Positions 1 to 11,093 are shown, counted from the stretch's first letter. The stretch: 64,000 nt of DNA from Gnetum montanum (GCA_015680685.1 MNCI01003851.1:378244-442243); one strand, 5' to 3'. Program-made: numbers and translations. The notes: generated by a model from the letters alone, not told the origin.

Positions 1-1
1 G

Positions 2-1645
2 CCATTCGCCTATCGCTTCAGTTTTCATTGTACTAACAACATAGCAGAGTATGAGGGTCTCCTTAGAGGTCTCACGGCCGTATTAGCCTCGGACATTACA
101 CGGCTTGTAGTCAGAGGGGATTCACAACTAGTCGTAAACCAAGTCACAGATGTCTATACGTGTAAAGCACAACACCTGCAATCATACTGTGATTTAGCTA
201 AGCACCTACTTAAAGGGTTCGAAAAGGTTGACATCCAGCATATCCCTAGGAATGATAATACCATTGCAGACGCCTTAGCAACCTTAGCTCTAAACATCTC
301 CCCTGACACGTTTCATGCCCTACCGAGCTCCGTGACCAGTTGTATTGAGCCCATGACCAACACCCTCGACGCGCTTCCAATTGCATCTGTCAGTACAACA
401 CACGCTAATGAATGGTACGACGACGTGAGAGAATACCTCCTACGCGGTGAAGCGCCACAACATTTAACCAACGCGCAAAAGGATGCGGTACGCAAGCGCT
501 CTAAGAAATACACATTGATAGGGGATACGTTGTGTCGCGGATCCTACGAAGGCATACTGCTAACATGCATCAACAGCATCGAGGCCCAAACAATTGTTGA
601 ACAGACGCACGACGGAATATGTGGGGGGCACATCGCACCGAGGGCAATGGCAACCAAAATAAGGCGCCTAGGTTACTATTGGCCGCACATGGAATACGAC
701 TGCCAGTCCAAGGTCAAAACATGTAGTGTATGCCAAAAACACGGTAATCTCATCCACATTCCACCAAACGAGCTACACACAACACAAATCACGTGGCCCT
801 TCCAGAAGTGGGGACTGGACCTCATTGGCCCAATAACACCCACGTCTTCTGCCGGGCATAGCTTTATTATAACAGCGACTGAATACTTTACGAAATGGGT
901 AGAAGCGGCACCCTTTCGCAAAACTACTTCTAAACAGGTGTGCAACTTCATTCTTGAAAACATTGTAACCCGTTTTGGCATTCCCATGGCTATCATCACC
1001 GACAACGGGCCACAATTTAGTAGTGCCGAGACTAAAAAGTTTTGCGATAGTTTAGGGATCAAGCACTCGTTTTCATCCCCTTACTACCCTCAGAGCAACG
1101 GGCAGGCAGAATCAACAAATAAAACAATCATCACAGTACTCAAAAAGATGCTTGTCCAGAGCAAACGAAGATGGCACGAACAACTGGTGTATGCGTTATG
1201 GGCATACCGTACCACGCACCGGACCTCGACAGGTAAAACTCCATATAGTCTTGTTTACGGTTCAGAAGCTGTTTTACCTTTAGAATTGCAGGTACCATCT
1301 CTAAGGATCACGCTCTCCGGACTCCTCGACGACGAGCAAAACAATGATTTACGCATCATTGACCTGGACTCGGTGGAGGAGGAACGCGTACGTACACTCG
1401 ATCAGATCGAATGGTACCAGAAACAACAACGGCAACGACATCGACATGACATTCACAAACGCCCCATCAAAGAAGGAGACCTCGTACTTAAAGCTGTTCG
1501 GGAACACTCAGACAAATTCTCAGTCAACTGGGAAGGGCCTTACCTTGTTATCAAAGCATTCGACAATGGGGCATTTAAACTAGCCGACATGGATGGAAAA
1601 GAGTTTGCAAATCCAACCAATCATCAGTTCCTCAAACCGTTCTAG
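2..1645 (+). CDS. Pol polyprotein C-terminal part: RNase H and integrase
   Basis: This is an open frame of 547 codons that enters from the left edge. Residues 1-105 are the end of an RNase H domain, with AEYEGL, the GDSQLV strand and the HIPRNDN...ADALA motif near residue 85. Integrase follows: the zinc finger has His203, His210, Cys241 and Cys244; the catalytic triad is Asp273 (GLDLIGP), Asp334 (TDNGPQF) and Glu370 (NGQAES), with 35 residues between the last two. A GPY/F-type C-terminal module contains NWEGPY near residue 505. No chromodomain follows. The protein processes and inserts the element's cDNA. There are no stops or frameshifts, so the product could be functional if the upstream part is intact. 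Sequence alone does not show expression. The methionine at 332 is not a real start. Confidence 0.93.
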   Translation, partial: PFAYRFSFHCTNNIAEYEGLLRGLTAVLASDITRLVVRGDSQLVVNQVTDVYTCKAQHLQSYCDLAKHLLKGFEKVDIQHIPRNDNTIADALATLALNISPDTFHALPSSVTSCIEPMTNTLDALPIASVSTTHANEWYDDVREYLLRGEAPQHLTNAQKDAVRKRSKKYTLIGDTLCRGSYEGILLTCINSIEAQTIVEQTHDGICGGHIAPRAMATKIRRLGYYWPHMEYDCQSKVKTCSVCQKHGNLIHIPPNELHTTQITWPFQKWGLDLIGPITPTSSAGHSFIITATEYFTKWVEAAPFRKTTSKQVCNFILENIVTRFGIPMAIITDNGPQFSSAETKKFCDSLGIKHSFSSPYYPQSNGQAESTNKTIITVLKKMLVQSKRRWHEQLVYALWAYRTTHRTSTGKTPYSLVYGSEAVLPLELQVPSLRITLSGLLDDEQNNDLRIIDLDSVEEERVRTLDQIEWYQKQQRQRHRHDIHKRPIKEGDLVLKAVREHSDKFSVNWEGPYLVIKAFDNGAFKLADMDGKEFANPTNHQFLKPF

Positions 1646-2843
1646 ACATGAGTACGAATTCAGGTACGCGTTAGTCCTGGATTATGACTATAAACTGATA
1701 CCACAGAATAGTCTTGGATTATGACTATAAACTGATACCACAGAATAGTCCTGGATTATACCACCGAACAGTCCGGGGTTATGACTTCAAACTAACACCA
1801 TGGCGTCCGCTAAGACCATAAACTAGCTCGCCTCTTCATGGTCCGCTAAGACTAAAAACTGGCAACGCAACGTCTGCCACGACGGTAAACGGGCAATGTC
1901 CAACGGGTTACGACATAAAACTAACCCACGATAGTCTCTTAGGACTATAAACTAGCGCAATCATCTGCAATTCTCCATCTCCTAGCCACCTCCATTCGTC
2001 AGAATCATCACATCCTTAATCAGCATCGTCACATCCAATGCTCAGAATCACCGCAATATTTTTGTTCCCCTCCAGCTGGCTGAATCTACACTCGTCAATG
2101 CACTCATGATTTTCTTGTCTCTTTGGAGTTGTGTTTGCAGGATGACACTCAGAAGTTCTCGTACGAGAGCGCGTTTTATCATAAGTAGCAGGATCAGGCA
2201 ATGTCCATTCGTTCACCTGGCAAGACTAATTCGAACCGTTAAACCGCATATGCCCGTTCCCCAAAAGTCCACTATCTGTCTACCAAACCACTGCACGCTG
2301 CGAAACGCTATAGCAGTCGTAACACATAGAACACAAGATTCGCGTATGAATACAAGTGCAAAAAAAAAAAAAAAAAATCATGTCAAACGCAATCAAGAAA
2401 CTTCCTATCGCATGGCTTTGGCTCTACGCTAACGGTTTCCCCAAAGAAGGAAGTTGTTCCTCCAAAGAATGCGAAACATCACCCCGTGGCTTTGGTAGTG
2501 ACAACGCGTTCTCTTGAAAAGCCACCAAGAGCACCGTTCCACCAAAGGACGCACATCGCAAACTTGAGTTCCAAGTCGGCTGAAAGACGGCTATCGACGA
2601 AGACCGGCATGCTGCACACCTAAGCACCCTACACTCCCAGCCTGATCCCCTGGGCAACGACCGATCCCCACGATCCCCTCCTTCCTGCCGATTACCAATT
2701 TCGCCCTTTCAATCCCGTTTACCACTAAACACGGTACGATGAGGTCTGGCCAGGTGACGAGGGACAAGGCTTTTATCGAGCTGCTTGCGGTGTTTTGTGC
2801 TTCTTTGTCGACGCTTCTCAGGTCGAGTCCTCCAAGCATCAAC
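1646..2843 (+). other. Post-pol spacer of the young Tat-like element
   Basis: About 1.2 kb separate the pol stop from the polypurine tract. Long spacers here are usual in Tat elements. It holds a 37-bp tandem repeat and an 18-nt A run near 2359. I recognise no protein in the short frames on either strand. The last 120 bp are conserved in two older copies in this window, near 16.0 kb (plus) and 61.3 kb (minus). Confidence 0.7.
1672..1759 (+). repeat. 37-bp tandem repeat, 2.4 units
   Basis: The unit begins TAGTCCTGGATTATGACT. Units at 1672-1708 and 1709-1745 differ at one visible base, and a partial third starts at 1746. Looser relatives (GACTATAAACT, GGTTATGAC) continue to about 1950, so the spacer seems to have grown by repeated duplication. 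Confidence 0.9.
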
Positions 2844-2856
2844 AAAGAGGGGCCAA
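2844..2856 (+). promoter_or_regulatory. Polypurine tract of the Tat-like element
   Basis: AAAGAGGGGCCAA lies immediately before the LTR start TGAAACACCCC. It would prime plus-strand DNA synthesis. Equivalent tracts with the same flanks occur at 16112-16124 (plus) and 61266-61280 (minus). Confidence 0.8.
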
Positions 2857-2885
2857 TGAAACACCCCAAAAATCTTAAGTGTCAC

Positions 2886-2960
2886 GCCCAGCGTGCACTC
2901 CCAGCGTGTACGCCCAGCGTGCACGCCCAGCATTCACGCCCAGCGTGCACGCCCAGCACC
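2886..2960 (+). repeat. 13-bp tandem array in LTR
   Basis: Five full units and a partial sixth of GCCCAGCGTGCAC run head to tail from 2886. Single related units recur at about 2972, 3078 and 3101. The position upstream of the TATA box is where enhancer-like repeats are often found in LTRs. A regulatory role is inference. Confidence 0.88.
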
Positions 2961-3190
2961 TTAGCGTACACGCCCAGGTACGGCAGGGACACGCCCGACA
3001 ACAGGATTTCCAATGGCAACATCAAGATTACGCCGAAGAGCAAGGATTGAAGCAAGTGGACATCCATCGGTCTCTACGCCCAGCGTCTACGACCGACGTA
3101 TACGCCCAGCGTGTACCGAGTTTCTAAATTGTAATGCCCGGTCTGTACGACACGTGTCTCCCCATCCGCTTTTCCCGGTAACCCTATCCC

Positions 3191-3198
3191 TATAAATA
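3191..3198 (+). promoter_or_regulatory. TATA box of Tat-like LTR
   Basis: TATAAATA sits in a pyrimidine-rich context about 335 bp into the LTR, a normal place for the U3/R promoter. Transcription would start some 30 bp downstream. Confidence 0.65.
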
Positions 3199-3713
3199 GC
3201 CCAATTTTCCACGTTTACCAGGCCCGCAAAAATTCACCAGAGCCGACCCAGAGCAATTACGCTGCTGAAACCCTCACACGCTCACGCTCACGCTGAAAGC
3301 CCTGCACGCTGCATGCTGCACGCTGAGAACAATCCGCGCTTCGCCCGCTGCTTCCGCCAGCTGTTTCCCTTTGTCCACTGGGGCTTTACGTCCGCCTTGT
3401 GTCCCTACACAACTGCGTTAGACCGGTGCACAACATTTTAACTCTATAATCCACTGTTATCGTTTATTGCAAGTTCCGTTATAGTTTTACATTGATTTGG
3501 CCTACGCCCTGTTTACGCCGGTTTGCATTCGCGCTCCGCGCTTGGCTCGCGTCCGAAGACGACCACTGTTTACGCTCGCTGTGGGCTCTTTTCCAGTTTT
3601 ACGTCAATTTGGCCCACTCCTCGTTCACGCCCGCTTGTATTTTCGCTCCATCTTCGTTTGTATACGCCCGCTGTTCACATCGTCTGCCTGTTTACGCCCT
3701 ACTTCCATTCACT

Positions 3714-3868
3714 GTTTACGCTGTCACGCCTGTACGCTCACGCCGTGCTCATTTCGGTTCACGCTGTCACGCCTGTAAGCTCACACCGTGCTCATTTCGG
3801 TTCACGCTGCCACGCCCATACGCTCACGCTGTGTTCACTTCTGTTTACGCTGTTTACGCCGTGCACGC
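3714..3868 (+). repeat. 43-bp tandem array in LTR
   Basis: Three units (3714-3756, 3757-3799, 3800-3842) starting GTTTACGCTGTCACGCC or GTTCACGCTGTCACGCC, then a partial fourth. The motif CACGC/TACGC is also scattered upstream from about 3490, so the region appears built from a shorter ancestral unit. Confidence 0.88.
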
Positions 3869-4089
3869 CTGATTCATTGCTTACGCCCTGTTCACGTATA
3901 ACCCAGCGTATAACGCTTCGGCGGCACTCGGGGAAGTCCTTGTTTGATCCGCGTGCGGACCGTTCAAGGCACTCTGCCTTCGCCCACTCCAGCTCGCCCT
4001 CAAGCGGAGGCAGGGTCAACTGTGCTCGCCCGCTTCTCTTTCGGTGTTCGTCACGTTCCAGCCTTGCACCGACGATTTCGGTCGGCACA

Positions 4090-6290
4090 CTTGGTAGTGA
4101 GGTTGAGAAGTGACGTGACTAGTAGAGTCACATGGAGAGATTGGCTACTGCACATAATATCCATATGGATCAAGTTGCTGGTAAGGATACTATTGTCATG
4201 GTGGTGGCATTCCCCATGATTGTGGATGTTGCCAGTGTTGATATTGCTCAGTTGGTTGTGGTGGAGTCCTACTTGGATAATACATTAAGGGTTGGTGGAA
4301 CTATCTTGGGTTACCTTGGGGATAAGGTAACCTTCAGGGTATTTTCCTTCTGTTTAATCGTGGGTTAAGTGCATACACCCCAGACTCCTGCAAATGTGAG
4401 ATTATAGGGTAACATCCCTTAGGATGATCATAGTGGCATATATTGCATCCACTATCAGTGTCTGTATCCAAATCCACAACCTCTTTGATGATGGAAAATT
4501 TGCCCTTACCTTTATTACATGCATATTTAGTTTCTCTCTTTTTTCTCTTTTCATGTTCACTACCTTACTCTCTAGACTCCTCTACTATTTTGAGAACAAT
4601 TTGAAATTTATCATCTAGGGAGTCCTACATTTGGTCCACCTTTGTTGATACTTTTGATGCAAGTTTTTGAATAGGAAAAGTTTTCCTATTCACCATCTCT
4701 TCAAGTGGTGGCTCTTTTTCATCCTCACAAAATCTTATTTCCTTCTTTTAGAGAGAAGGATCTCTATTATATTCCTCCACACACTCTCTTTTTTGTAACT
4801 CACCTTTCTCTTTAGCAACTTGCTCAAATAATCTTTGTACTTGATGTGTCCTAAGCTCAGATAGTCTTCCTTGGGCATAAGTCCCAAGGGTTCTTCATAT
4901 TTCATGCCTAAGCCCATCTATGAGATAGCATAGTTGATCCCTCTATGAATAACCATGGCCAGGACAATGATGTAATAGTGCATAATATCAGCAAAATCCA
5001 AGGGTTCATGTCCTCCTTGTTTCCAATCTTGGATTTGCTTTTGTAGCTTGGACACTCGGGAGTACGTTTGGTACTTATCGTTAAACAATTCTAACATGGT
5101 ACTCCACCTACAAATGGATTCGGGTTCTAAGGACTAGTACCAGCTTTTCGCTTCTTTGATAAGTGTCCATGGAAATAACTTTAATTTTTTCCATTCATTT
5201 TCTATGTTTTCTAAGGCACATGCATCATGAAATTCTTGTATATGTTTTTGAGGACCAGCGTTATATCCAACTTCAAATCATGGGATATTGTTTATGTCTA
5301 ATCTCTTGATCCTACTATCCATTTGGTGCCTTGTTGGGATCCTAATGGCCTTAGTTATGTCTAACATACTTCAAGTAGTGAGTAGGGGTTCATTATGATT
5401 GTCTCATTTGTGATGTCTATGATTTCCATGTTGTTTCCTACTCTCCCTTCTTTCATGGTGTGTTTCTCTAGAGTTCCCTCCTTCCCTTTCTTAACTATTT
5501 TATCTATGATTTCCATTTCACCTACCCTTATCCTTATGATCTTTTTATTTGTGACTGCATCTAGATCTTGAAAGAGAGGGTGAAGGAGATGATGAAGGTG
5601 AAGAAGAAGGAGGACCGTCACCATGTCGGTGCCTACTTCCTTCTCTTCAATGGTTGTGGTCTCGATCATGGTTATGACTGGAATGTCCATCTTTGTCATG
5701 TGTTCATGTTCCCTTTTCAAACCCTTTATGTCTATTGGTACCAAAATTTGGGTTATGGATAGTTGAGTAAAGATTCTGATACACAACCCCTTGATTGAAG
5801 TCAATAGGAGGATCATCATTATGTGGGAAACTACCTAAGGTAGGTTCACCACCCTCATTTTTTCTTAGAATATGTGGGACATTTTGTGAAAACTTTCCAT
5901 TCATGGATTCATGATGTCTCTCCTATTGTAAATCCCTTTGATGCTATGCCTCCATGGGTCAATACTCTCTCGAGTCATGATCATGCACAACATACTCTAC
6001 TTATAAGTGCTACATACCAATTTATGTGAGATTACGAAGAAGTATGCCTGGGACTGAGATATTGAGAGGTAACACTATGTTACCTTCTAAATCTCACCAA
6101 TGTAGTTCTTCATCCTAGTGAAGGATAAAGGTAGAGTTTGGTATATACTCATCGGGATGAACATATAACATGTGAAACTATTGAGGGACTGATGGAGTAT
6201 CATGTGTACTATGCCTCCGATTGCTCCTTGTATTAGGCCTAGGTAGTGAAACACTTTCATACGAAGAAGGATACATGATTGTCTATTTAG
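4090..6290 (-). pseudogene. Athila-like gag relic (minus strand)
   Basis: Read on the minus strand, 5300-4960 gives a Retrotrans_gag-type domain with short matches such as DINNIP, FHDACA, WKKLKLFP, STMLELFN and KYQTY. The same motifs appear in order in the plus-strand copy at 47286-47570. The frame has in-frame stops and several shifts. Downstream (about 4500-4090) a Gln/Tyr/Pro-rich tail again matches the other copy (48130-48430). Gag would form the particle core; this copy cannot. A 152-codon open stretch at 5361-5819 is the charged region in front of the core domain. Confidence 0.75.
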
Positions 6291-6400
6291 TATGCAATGT
6301 ATTATATATTATTATATATTTTTTCTTGTAACCAACCCTAAGGGTTCATTCCAATGATGAGAAATATTTCCTAAGTTCTAATTAGTGCACAAACAACAAA

Positions 6401-6420
6401 GTCCTTGGCAATGGTGCTAA
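6401..6420 (-). promoter_or_regulatory. Primer-binding site, tRNA-Asp type (element A)
   Basis: The minus strand reads TTAGCACCATTGCCAAGGAC directly after the LTR end. It resembles the tRNA-Asp primer site of Athila elements (TGGCGCCGTTGCCGGGGAC), with the differences nearly all C-to-T or G-to-A. Confidence 0.8.
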
Positions 6421-7215
6421 TGATGAGCAGTGAGGTATCCCTGCACTCAACCATATGAATACAAGCGTCCACACATGATTTAGTCAAATTCCAAGGACTA
6501 AGTGCTTATGTGCCTTTGTGGAATAAGGATGGGTTGATCAATTTTTGTCTTCCCAAGCTTACTTTTATAGCACTATTGTATGGTTAAGTAAATTTGAGGT
6601 ACATGATTTTTATAGTTTTTATGTTTTTATGTCCTAGTGCTACAAAAGGAAGAGAGAGATGACTAAGTAACTAATTTTGATTTAACTACTTAACTATGCT
6701 TTAACTAGTCCTAATACTAGCATCCGTTCTCACTTTCTATACACATCTTGAACTAGTGCAACACTACTGGGATTACCAAACGCTAAACATTACTGGGTTA
6801 CCAAGTGTTACACGCATGCTCAAAGTGATCGTGCTGAGTGTGCTTACTTAGGAGAGTTTCAGAGTGAGAGAGAGAACATTAAGTAACTAAGGAAAGCATT
6901 AAGTAACAGTAATTAACATTAATTAATCTATTTTGAATGCTACAAGGTTTATCACAGACTTCATCTTTATTACCATATACAAGGTGTGCTTAGGTACACA
7001 ATGCTCGAATAAAGATCCATTAACCTTATGACTTCTACTATGGGCACTCAAAAATAATTCTATCTCTGGAAAAGGAAAAAGGAAAGAGTTTGGATAAGGG
7101 ACTAAGACTAACTATGCAAACCAGGTGTGCCCAACTCTTATTTATAGGCAATGAGGTAGGCCTTGATATCGTGTATGTGATATCGCTTGGAAGGCTTTCA
7201 TATCGTGACTCATCA
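6421..7215 (-). repeat. 5' LTR of Athila-like element A
   Basis: On the minus strand it starts TGATGAGTCACG and ends CTGCTCATCA, with inverted ends TGATGAG/CTCATCA shared by the other Athila-type LTRs in the window. Length is 795 bp. Long blocks align with 9546-10400 (minus). A TATA box lies on the minus strand at 7146-7139, about 70 bp from the LTR start, so the U3 is much shorter than in the copy at 45495, which has a repeat array there. Confidence 0.85.
7139..7146 (-). promoter_or_regulatory. TATA box of element A LTR
   Basis: The minus strand reads CCTATAAATAAG; equivalent TATA boxes occur in all Athila-type LTRs here. Confidence 0.55.
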
Positions 7216-9288
7216 TTCTCCAATAGTCAATTCCCCAAGGAACAACCTCAAGCTTTGTAGCCCCTACTATGCCCTATAGGGAATGCATCTCAATCTCCTC
7301 CTACCTATCCCATCATGTTTGGATGAACACTTATCATGGCTATGCACCCAGCCTAGCTTGTTTTCCAACCTGCCTTGCTATTCTCATCAATGTCCTTTGC
7401 CACATAACCTTACTTTTTTTGTGATTTTTACCTTGCCATCTCCCTTTATCATACCAACGGGACCCTCATCAAGACCCCAAGCAACACAAACCTTCTACAC
7501 TCCTTTCATCACCTTTATACCACAAGCTCCAGTTCAAACCTCTTTTTCATGTTTGACCCACCTATGACAATGATCACATGACCTCTTCCCTCTATGCCAA
7601 TGTTAATCATATGATCTCAAGCCACTCAACTTTCTCCACAACCATCAACAAAAACACAGTAGCTTATAGGGATGCCTCAAAGCTTGGATCAAGCTTTCCA
7701 AATGATCAAAGACCTTACTAAAGAGTTGTAGAAGCTTAAATCTAGTACAACGTAGATGGTCAAGGTTATAGACTTCTACCAGGATGATTCCATAAGCTAT
7801 ACCATGCCTCAAATAAGCTTACCCATAGGTTTTCCTATACCAAACTTCACTAAATACAATGGTGAAGAAGATCCCAATGCACATCTAGTCATATTTTGAT
7901 TTTAGTGCCTCTTTTTGCAAGCTTGGCCACATACAATACTAAGGATTTTCCCTATGTCCCTGAATGGTAAGACTCTAGATTGGTACCTAACCTTTCCTAG
8001 AGGTTCCACCTCTTCCCTTGAAGACATGATAAACCAATTTATCAACTATTTTAGATACAACTTGAACTCAAATATCACATTGAATCAACTAATGAAGGTG
8101 AAAAAGATTCATTTAGGGATGGAACTCAATACTTAACAAGATTCTAGAGCCTATCTTTGAAACTCACCTCTTGGCCATATTTAATGAAGTTGTAAATAAC
8201 TTTATCAAGTTAAAGCTATACTACTTAGAGCCTTGGTCACTAAGCCAAGCCTTCTTGCAGACTAAGAACATCGAGGAAGTACCTGAGGCTAGCAATAATC
8301 CAACCCATGTTGTAGATAAAACTTAGCACATAAGGAGGGATAGAAATAAAACTAGGCAATAGCATACAACCATGCATGCAATATCCAAGAAGTCAAAAAA
8401 TGTAGAGAGGTAGGGATCACCACCTTGCAACACATTCTAACTCATCATAATCATCCACTTCCTATACCCCAAATCAAACAAGACCAAACTTTGAATGAAA
8501 GGATAGGTTGAAGTACACTACGTTACTGATGGAGCTCTCTAAGCTTTTAGAATAGTTTCATAAAGACAACCATATACAATGTAAGAAATTATCTGAGGAA
8601 ACTCATAGGAGCCATGATCTTCTTTGTGATATAGCTAGATATCCAATGATAGCAACCAAAGATAATCTAAAGCCACTGAAGCACTTTAGAATAGATAGGT
8701 TTTTCCATTATCATCAAATGGTTGTTCATGATACCAATTTTTGTCTATCATTAAAGGATGACCTCAAGAAGATGATTGGCTTTGGCAAGTTGGTGTTGAA
8801 TAAGCCCAACTTTGCAAACATTGACAACAACTCTTACACTATAGCCTCATTCATAGAAACCAAGTGGTCTAATTTTCCTAGGAAACTATTTATCATCCAA
8901 GTACCATCACAACTGAATAATACAAAGCTTAGAGAGCCCTTCATCATACAAGTACCACCTTTTCCAACTTCTAATAAGTCTTTCATCATACATGTTCCAC
9001 CTTTAGTGGCATCAACCTCACAACCTAGACCACAAGTTACCAATCCATCAAAGCCTAAGAAACCATTCATTATCTTGGTCTCTCCACCTCAACATGCAAA
9101 ATCATAACAACACATGATCAAAGCCCACCTATTATGGCTAACAATGTAGTAGATAGTAAGAAATCATCACCATAATGGCAATGAAAATAACCTATCACTA
9201 AACCAACAACTAAGCCCACTGAACGTAACTAATAATGGAAGGCTTTGAAACAAGTTAATCCACCTAGACCTACACGAAGACCAACTAC
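7216..9288 (+). pseudogene. Tat-like gag relic (element B)
   Basis: A degenerate gag on the plus strand. From about 7810 the frame gives a segment with FTKYNGEEDPNAHL, then (7915-8136) PMSLNGKTLDWYL and SSLEDMINQF, the usual layout of a plant Ty3/gypsy gag core. At 8646-9107 comes a stretch with HYHQMVVHDTNFC...LKDDL, the H-x-C region seen near the end of Tat gags. The part before 7780 is Pro-rich. There are several stops and shifts. Element A appears to interrupt it on the left at 7215 and an Athila-type LTR remnant on the right at 9292. Confidence 0.75.
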
Positions 9289-9291
9289 ACT

Positions 9292-10400
9292 TGATGAGTG
9301 GTGAGGTACCCTTACACCCAACCATATGAATCACAAACATTCATGCATAATCTAGTCAAACTTTGTAGACCTTAAGGTCTCAGGTACACTGGTTCAAGGA
9401 AGTGAAATCTAACTAGGATTGTCATTGTCTTCTCAGTTTGACTCATGAGCTATAGGTATATGGTTAAGTGCAACTAAGGTATATGATTTTCACTAGTCCT
9501 AGATAATGCACATAACACCTAAAAGGTCCCCAACAATGGTGTCATTGATGAGTAATGAGGTACTACTATGCCCAACCATATGAACCACAAGCATTCACAC
9601 ACAATCTAGCTGAATTACCTAGACCTTAAGATCTTAAGTACATTGGCTCTAAGACATGAAATCTAATTGGGAAAATTGTTGTTTTCTCAGTTCCACTCAT
9701 GAGGTACAAGTATATGGTTAAGTGCAACTAAGGTATATGATTTTTATCATTTTATATTTTATATGTTTTAATCACCTAGAACAAGAATGAGAGGTAGAGA
9801 AATTTAACATATAATTAATCTACTAACTAGCTAGCCTATCACAAGTACCTATTTCCACCCTTCGAACACATCTTGGACACATATAGTGCTATTGAATTAT
9901 CAAACATTAAGTATTTCTAGGTTACCAAGCACTACACGTATGCTTGAAGTCGTCATGCATTGTTCATTAATAACTAGAAATTAATTTCTTAATTAAAATG
10001 CATTAAGATAAAGTGTAAAAATATTAAATGCATTAAAGAAAACATTAATCTAATCTCAATGCTACAAGGATTATCAAAAGGGAATTATGTTTAATTCCAT
10101 CACACTATTGTGCTCAAGTACATTAATTCTCAAACAAAGATCCATACAAAGTTAGAGTCTTGATGTGGGTACTAAAAAATATTCTAACTCTAGAATAGCT
10201 AAACTGTGAGAGCTTTGCTATGCTATGACAAAAAGCTATATCAAAATCATGTGCCTAAGCATTATCTTTATAGGCTGGCATATACCTCATGATATCAGAT
10301 ATTCAATATTGTATCTTGGGATCTAATATCAAGTATTTGATATCAATGCTTCAATATTAGATATCCAATAATGAAGCACATGAAAACATGATTCATGAAC
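9292..10400 (-). mobile_element. Athila-type LTR remnant inserted in element B
   Basis: Minus-strand Athila-type LTR sequence from about 10400 down to 9546, then a tRNA-Asp-type primer site (9545-9526), about 30 bp of leader, then a second, truncated LTR end at about 9495-9292 ending CTCATCA. This is two LTR ends with nearly all internal sequence lost, so one deletion apparently removed the body plus most of the 3' LTR. The outer boundary near 10400 is uncertain and no target duplication was found. A TATA box (minus, CCTATAAAGA) is at about 10270. Confidence 0.72.
9526..9545 (-). promoter_or_regulatory. Primer-binding site, tRNA-Asp type
   Basis: The minus strand reads ATGACACCATTGTTGGGGAC directly after the LTR end CTCATCA. 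It is a decayed version of the Athila tRNA-Asp primer site. Confidence 0.75.
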
Positions 10401-10699
10401 ACCCATGGACAAGGGACCGAAGGAACATACATCGAAACCTAAGCTACAAACTCTAAGAAGGATGGAGGAAGTTCAAGTCACCAAGGGTGAAAACTCACAC
10501 ACCAAAGAAAAGAATTTCCTCACAATGATGAAACAATCCAAATAGTTCCTCAAATAAAAGAAAACATCATTAAACTTGTATTGCCTAGTCATAACTTCTC
10601 CTACTCATAGAGATGTACCAGCTTAAGTTTTGACTACTATTCCCATGAGTAGAGACATGCTAGCCAATAGGGAGTTAATCCACTCTATCATTGAGCAAG

Positions 10700-11093
10700 T
10701 TTCACTTTGGGAAAACAAGCATCAACCCATGCTCAAATTTCATGATAGTGAGAAGAAGATTGACTCTTGAAATGGAGAAGTGATATTCCCCCTCTTCTCA
10801 TTACTAAACGTGTTGGTAGGTACAAGGTTCGCCATGTTCATGTGGATGATGGAGTAGCAACCAACGTGATACCATATATAGTTGTTAAGAAACTACACTT
10901 AAGCAAGAACATCCAAAATACCACTACCTCTACACTCAAGTCACTTAATAGGTCACAAGTAGCGGTGTGAGGTTCTATCTCCTTGGGTTTCGTAGTCAAT
11001 GACCAATTTCCTACATCCACCAACTTCCTAGTGGTTGAAAAGATACCTAGCTTCAATTTAATCCTAGGAAGACCATGGTTAGCTAAGCTTTGA
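10700..11093 (+). pseudogene. Aspartic protease relic of Tat-like element B
   Basis: The frame from 10767 contains VRHVHVDDGVATNVIP, which fits a retroviral-type protease active site (usually D-S/T-G-A/S; here DDG). After one stop at 10968 the same frame continues to LVVEKIPSFNLILGRPWL, the second conserved block of plant gypsy proteases. It would release Gag and Pol proteins. The gag-protease order agrees with element B lying in the plus orientation through the LTR insertion. No reverse transcriptase follows before 12.4 kb. Confidence 0.75.

Larger units (their letters stand above)
1..4089 (+). mobile_element. Young Tat-like Ty3/gypsy LTR retrotransposon, 3' half
   Basis: The order RNase H, integrase, long non-coding spacer, polypurine tract and LTR is seen directly and is typical of the Tat lineage of Ty3/gypsy. 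The 5' part lies outside the window. This stretch is GC-rich and CpG-rich with an undamaged pol frame, whereas the DNA that follows is AT-rich and full of stops, so this is the most recent insertion here. The right end is inferred as ...GGCACA at about 4089. Downstream sequence, read on the minus strand, matches a second copy of Athila-like gag near 48.4 kb, which fixes the end only to within about 40 bp. Confidence 0.85.
2857..4089 (+). repeat. 3' LTR of the young Tat-like element
   Basis: It starts TGAAACACCCC right after the polypurine tract and probably ends ...GGCACA (TG...CA ends), about 1.23 kb. It holds a TATA box at 3191 and two tandem arrays: a 13-bp array in the upstream (U3) part and a 43-bp array downstream of the TATA box. 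Because the 5' LTR is outside the window, the right boundary rests on the composition change and on the resumed Athila gag homology. Several plus-strand frames stay open through the LTR, but they are made of the repeats and look non-coding. Confidence 0.8.
4090..7215 (-). mobile_element. Athila-like Ty3/gypsy element A, 5' part
   Basis: On the minus strand the order is LTR (7215 to 6421), primer-binding site (6420 to 6401) and degenerate gag (about 6290 to 4090), where the young Tat element interrupts it. The gag matches that of the complete Athila-like element at 45495-52591, copy against copy. The remainder would lie left of the window. Confidence 0.8.

Noticed and set aside
676-1062. 128-codon minus-strand ORF
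   Set aside because: It is the antisense of the integrase core and has no recognised motif; the sense frame is clearly the real one.
2591-3200. Several overlapping ORFs of 60-108 codons
   Set aside because: They run through the LTR border and the 13-bp array; the encoded repeats follow the DNA period and span an LTR boundary.
3492-4219. Plus-strand ORFs up to 196 codons and a minus-strand ORF of 98
   Set aside because: They lie in the LTR and are low-complexity translations of CACGC/TACGC repeats in three frames.
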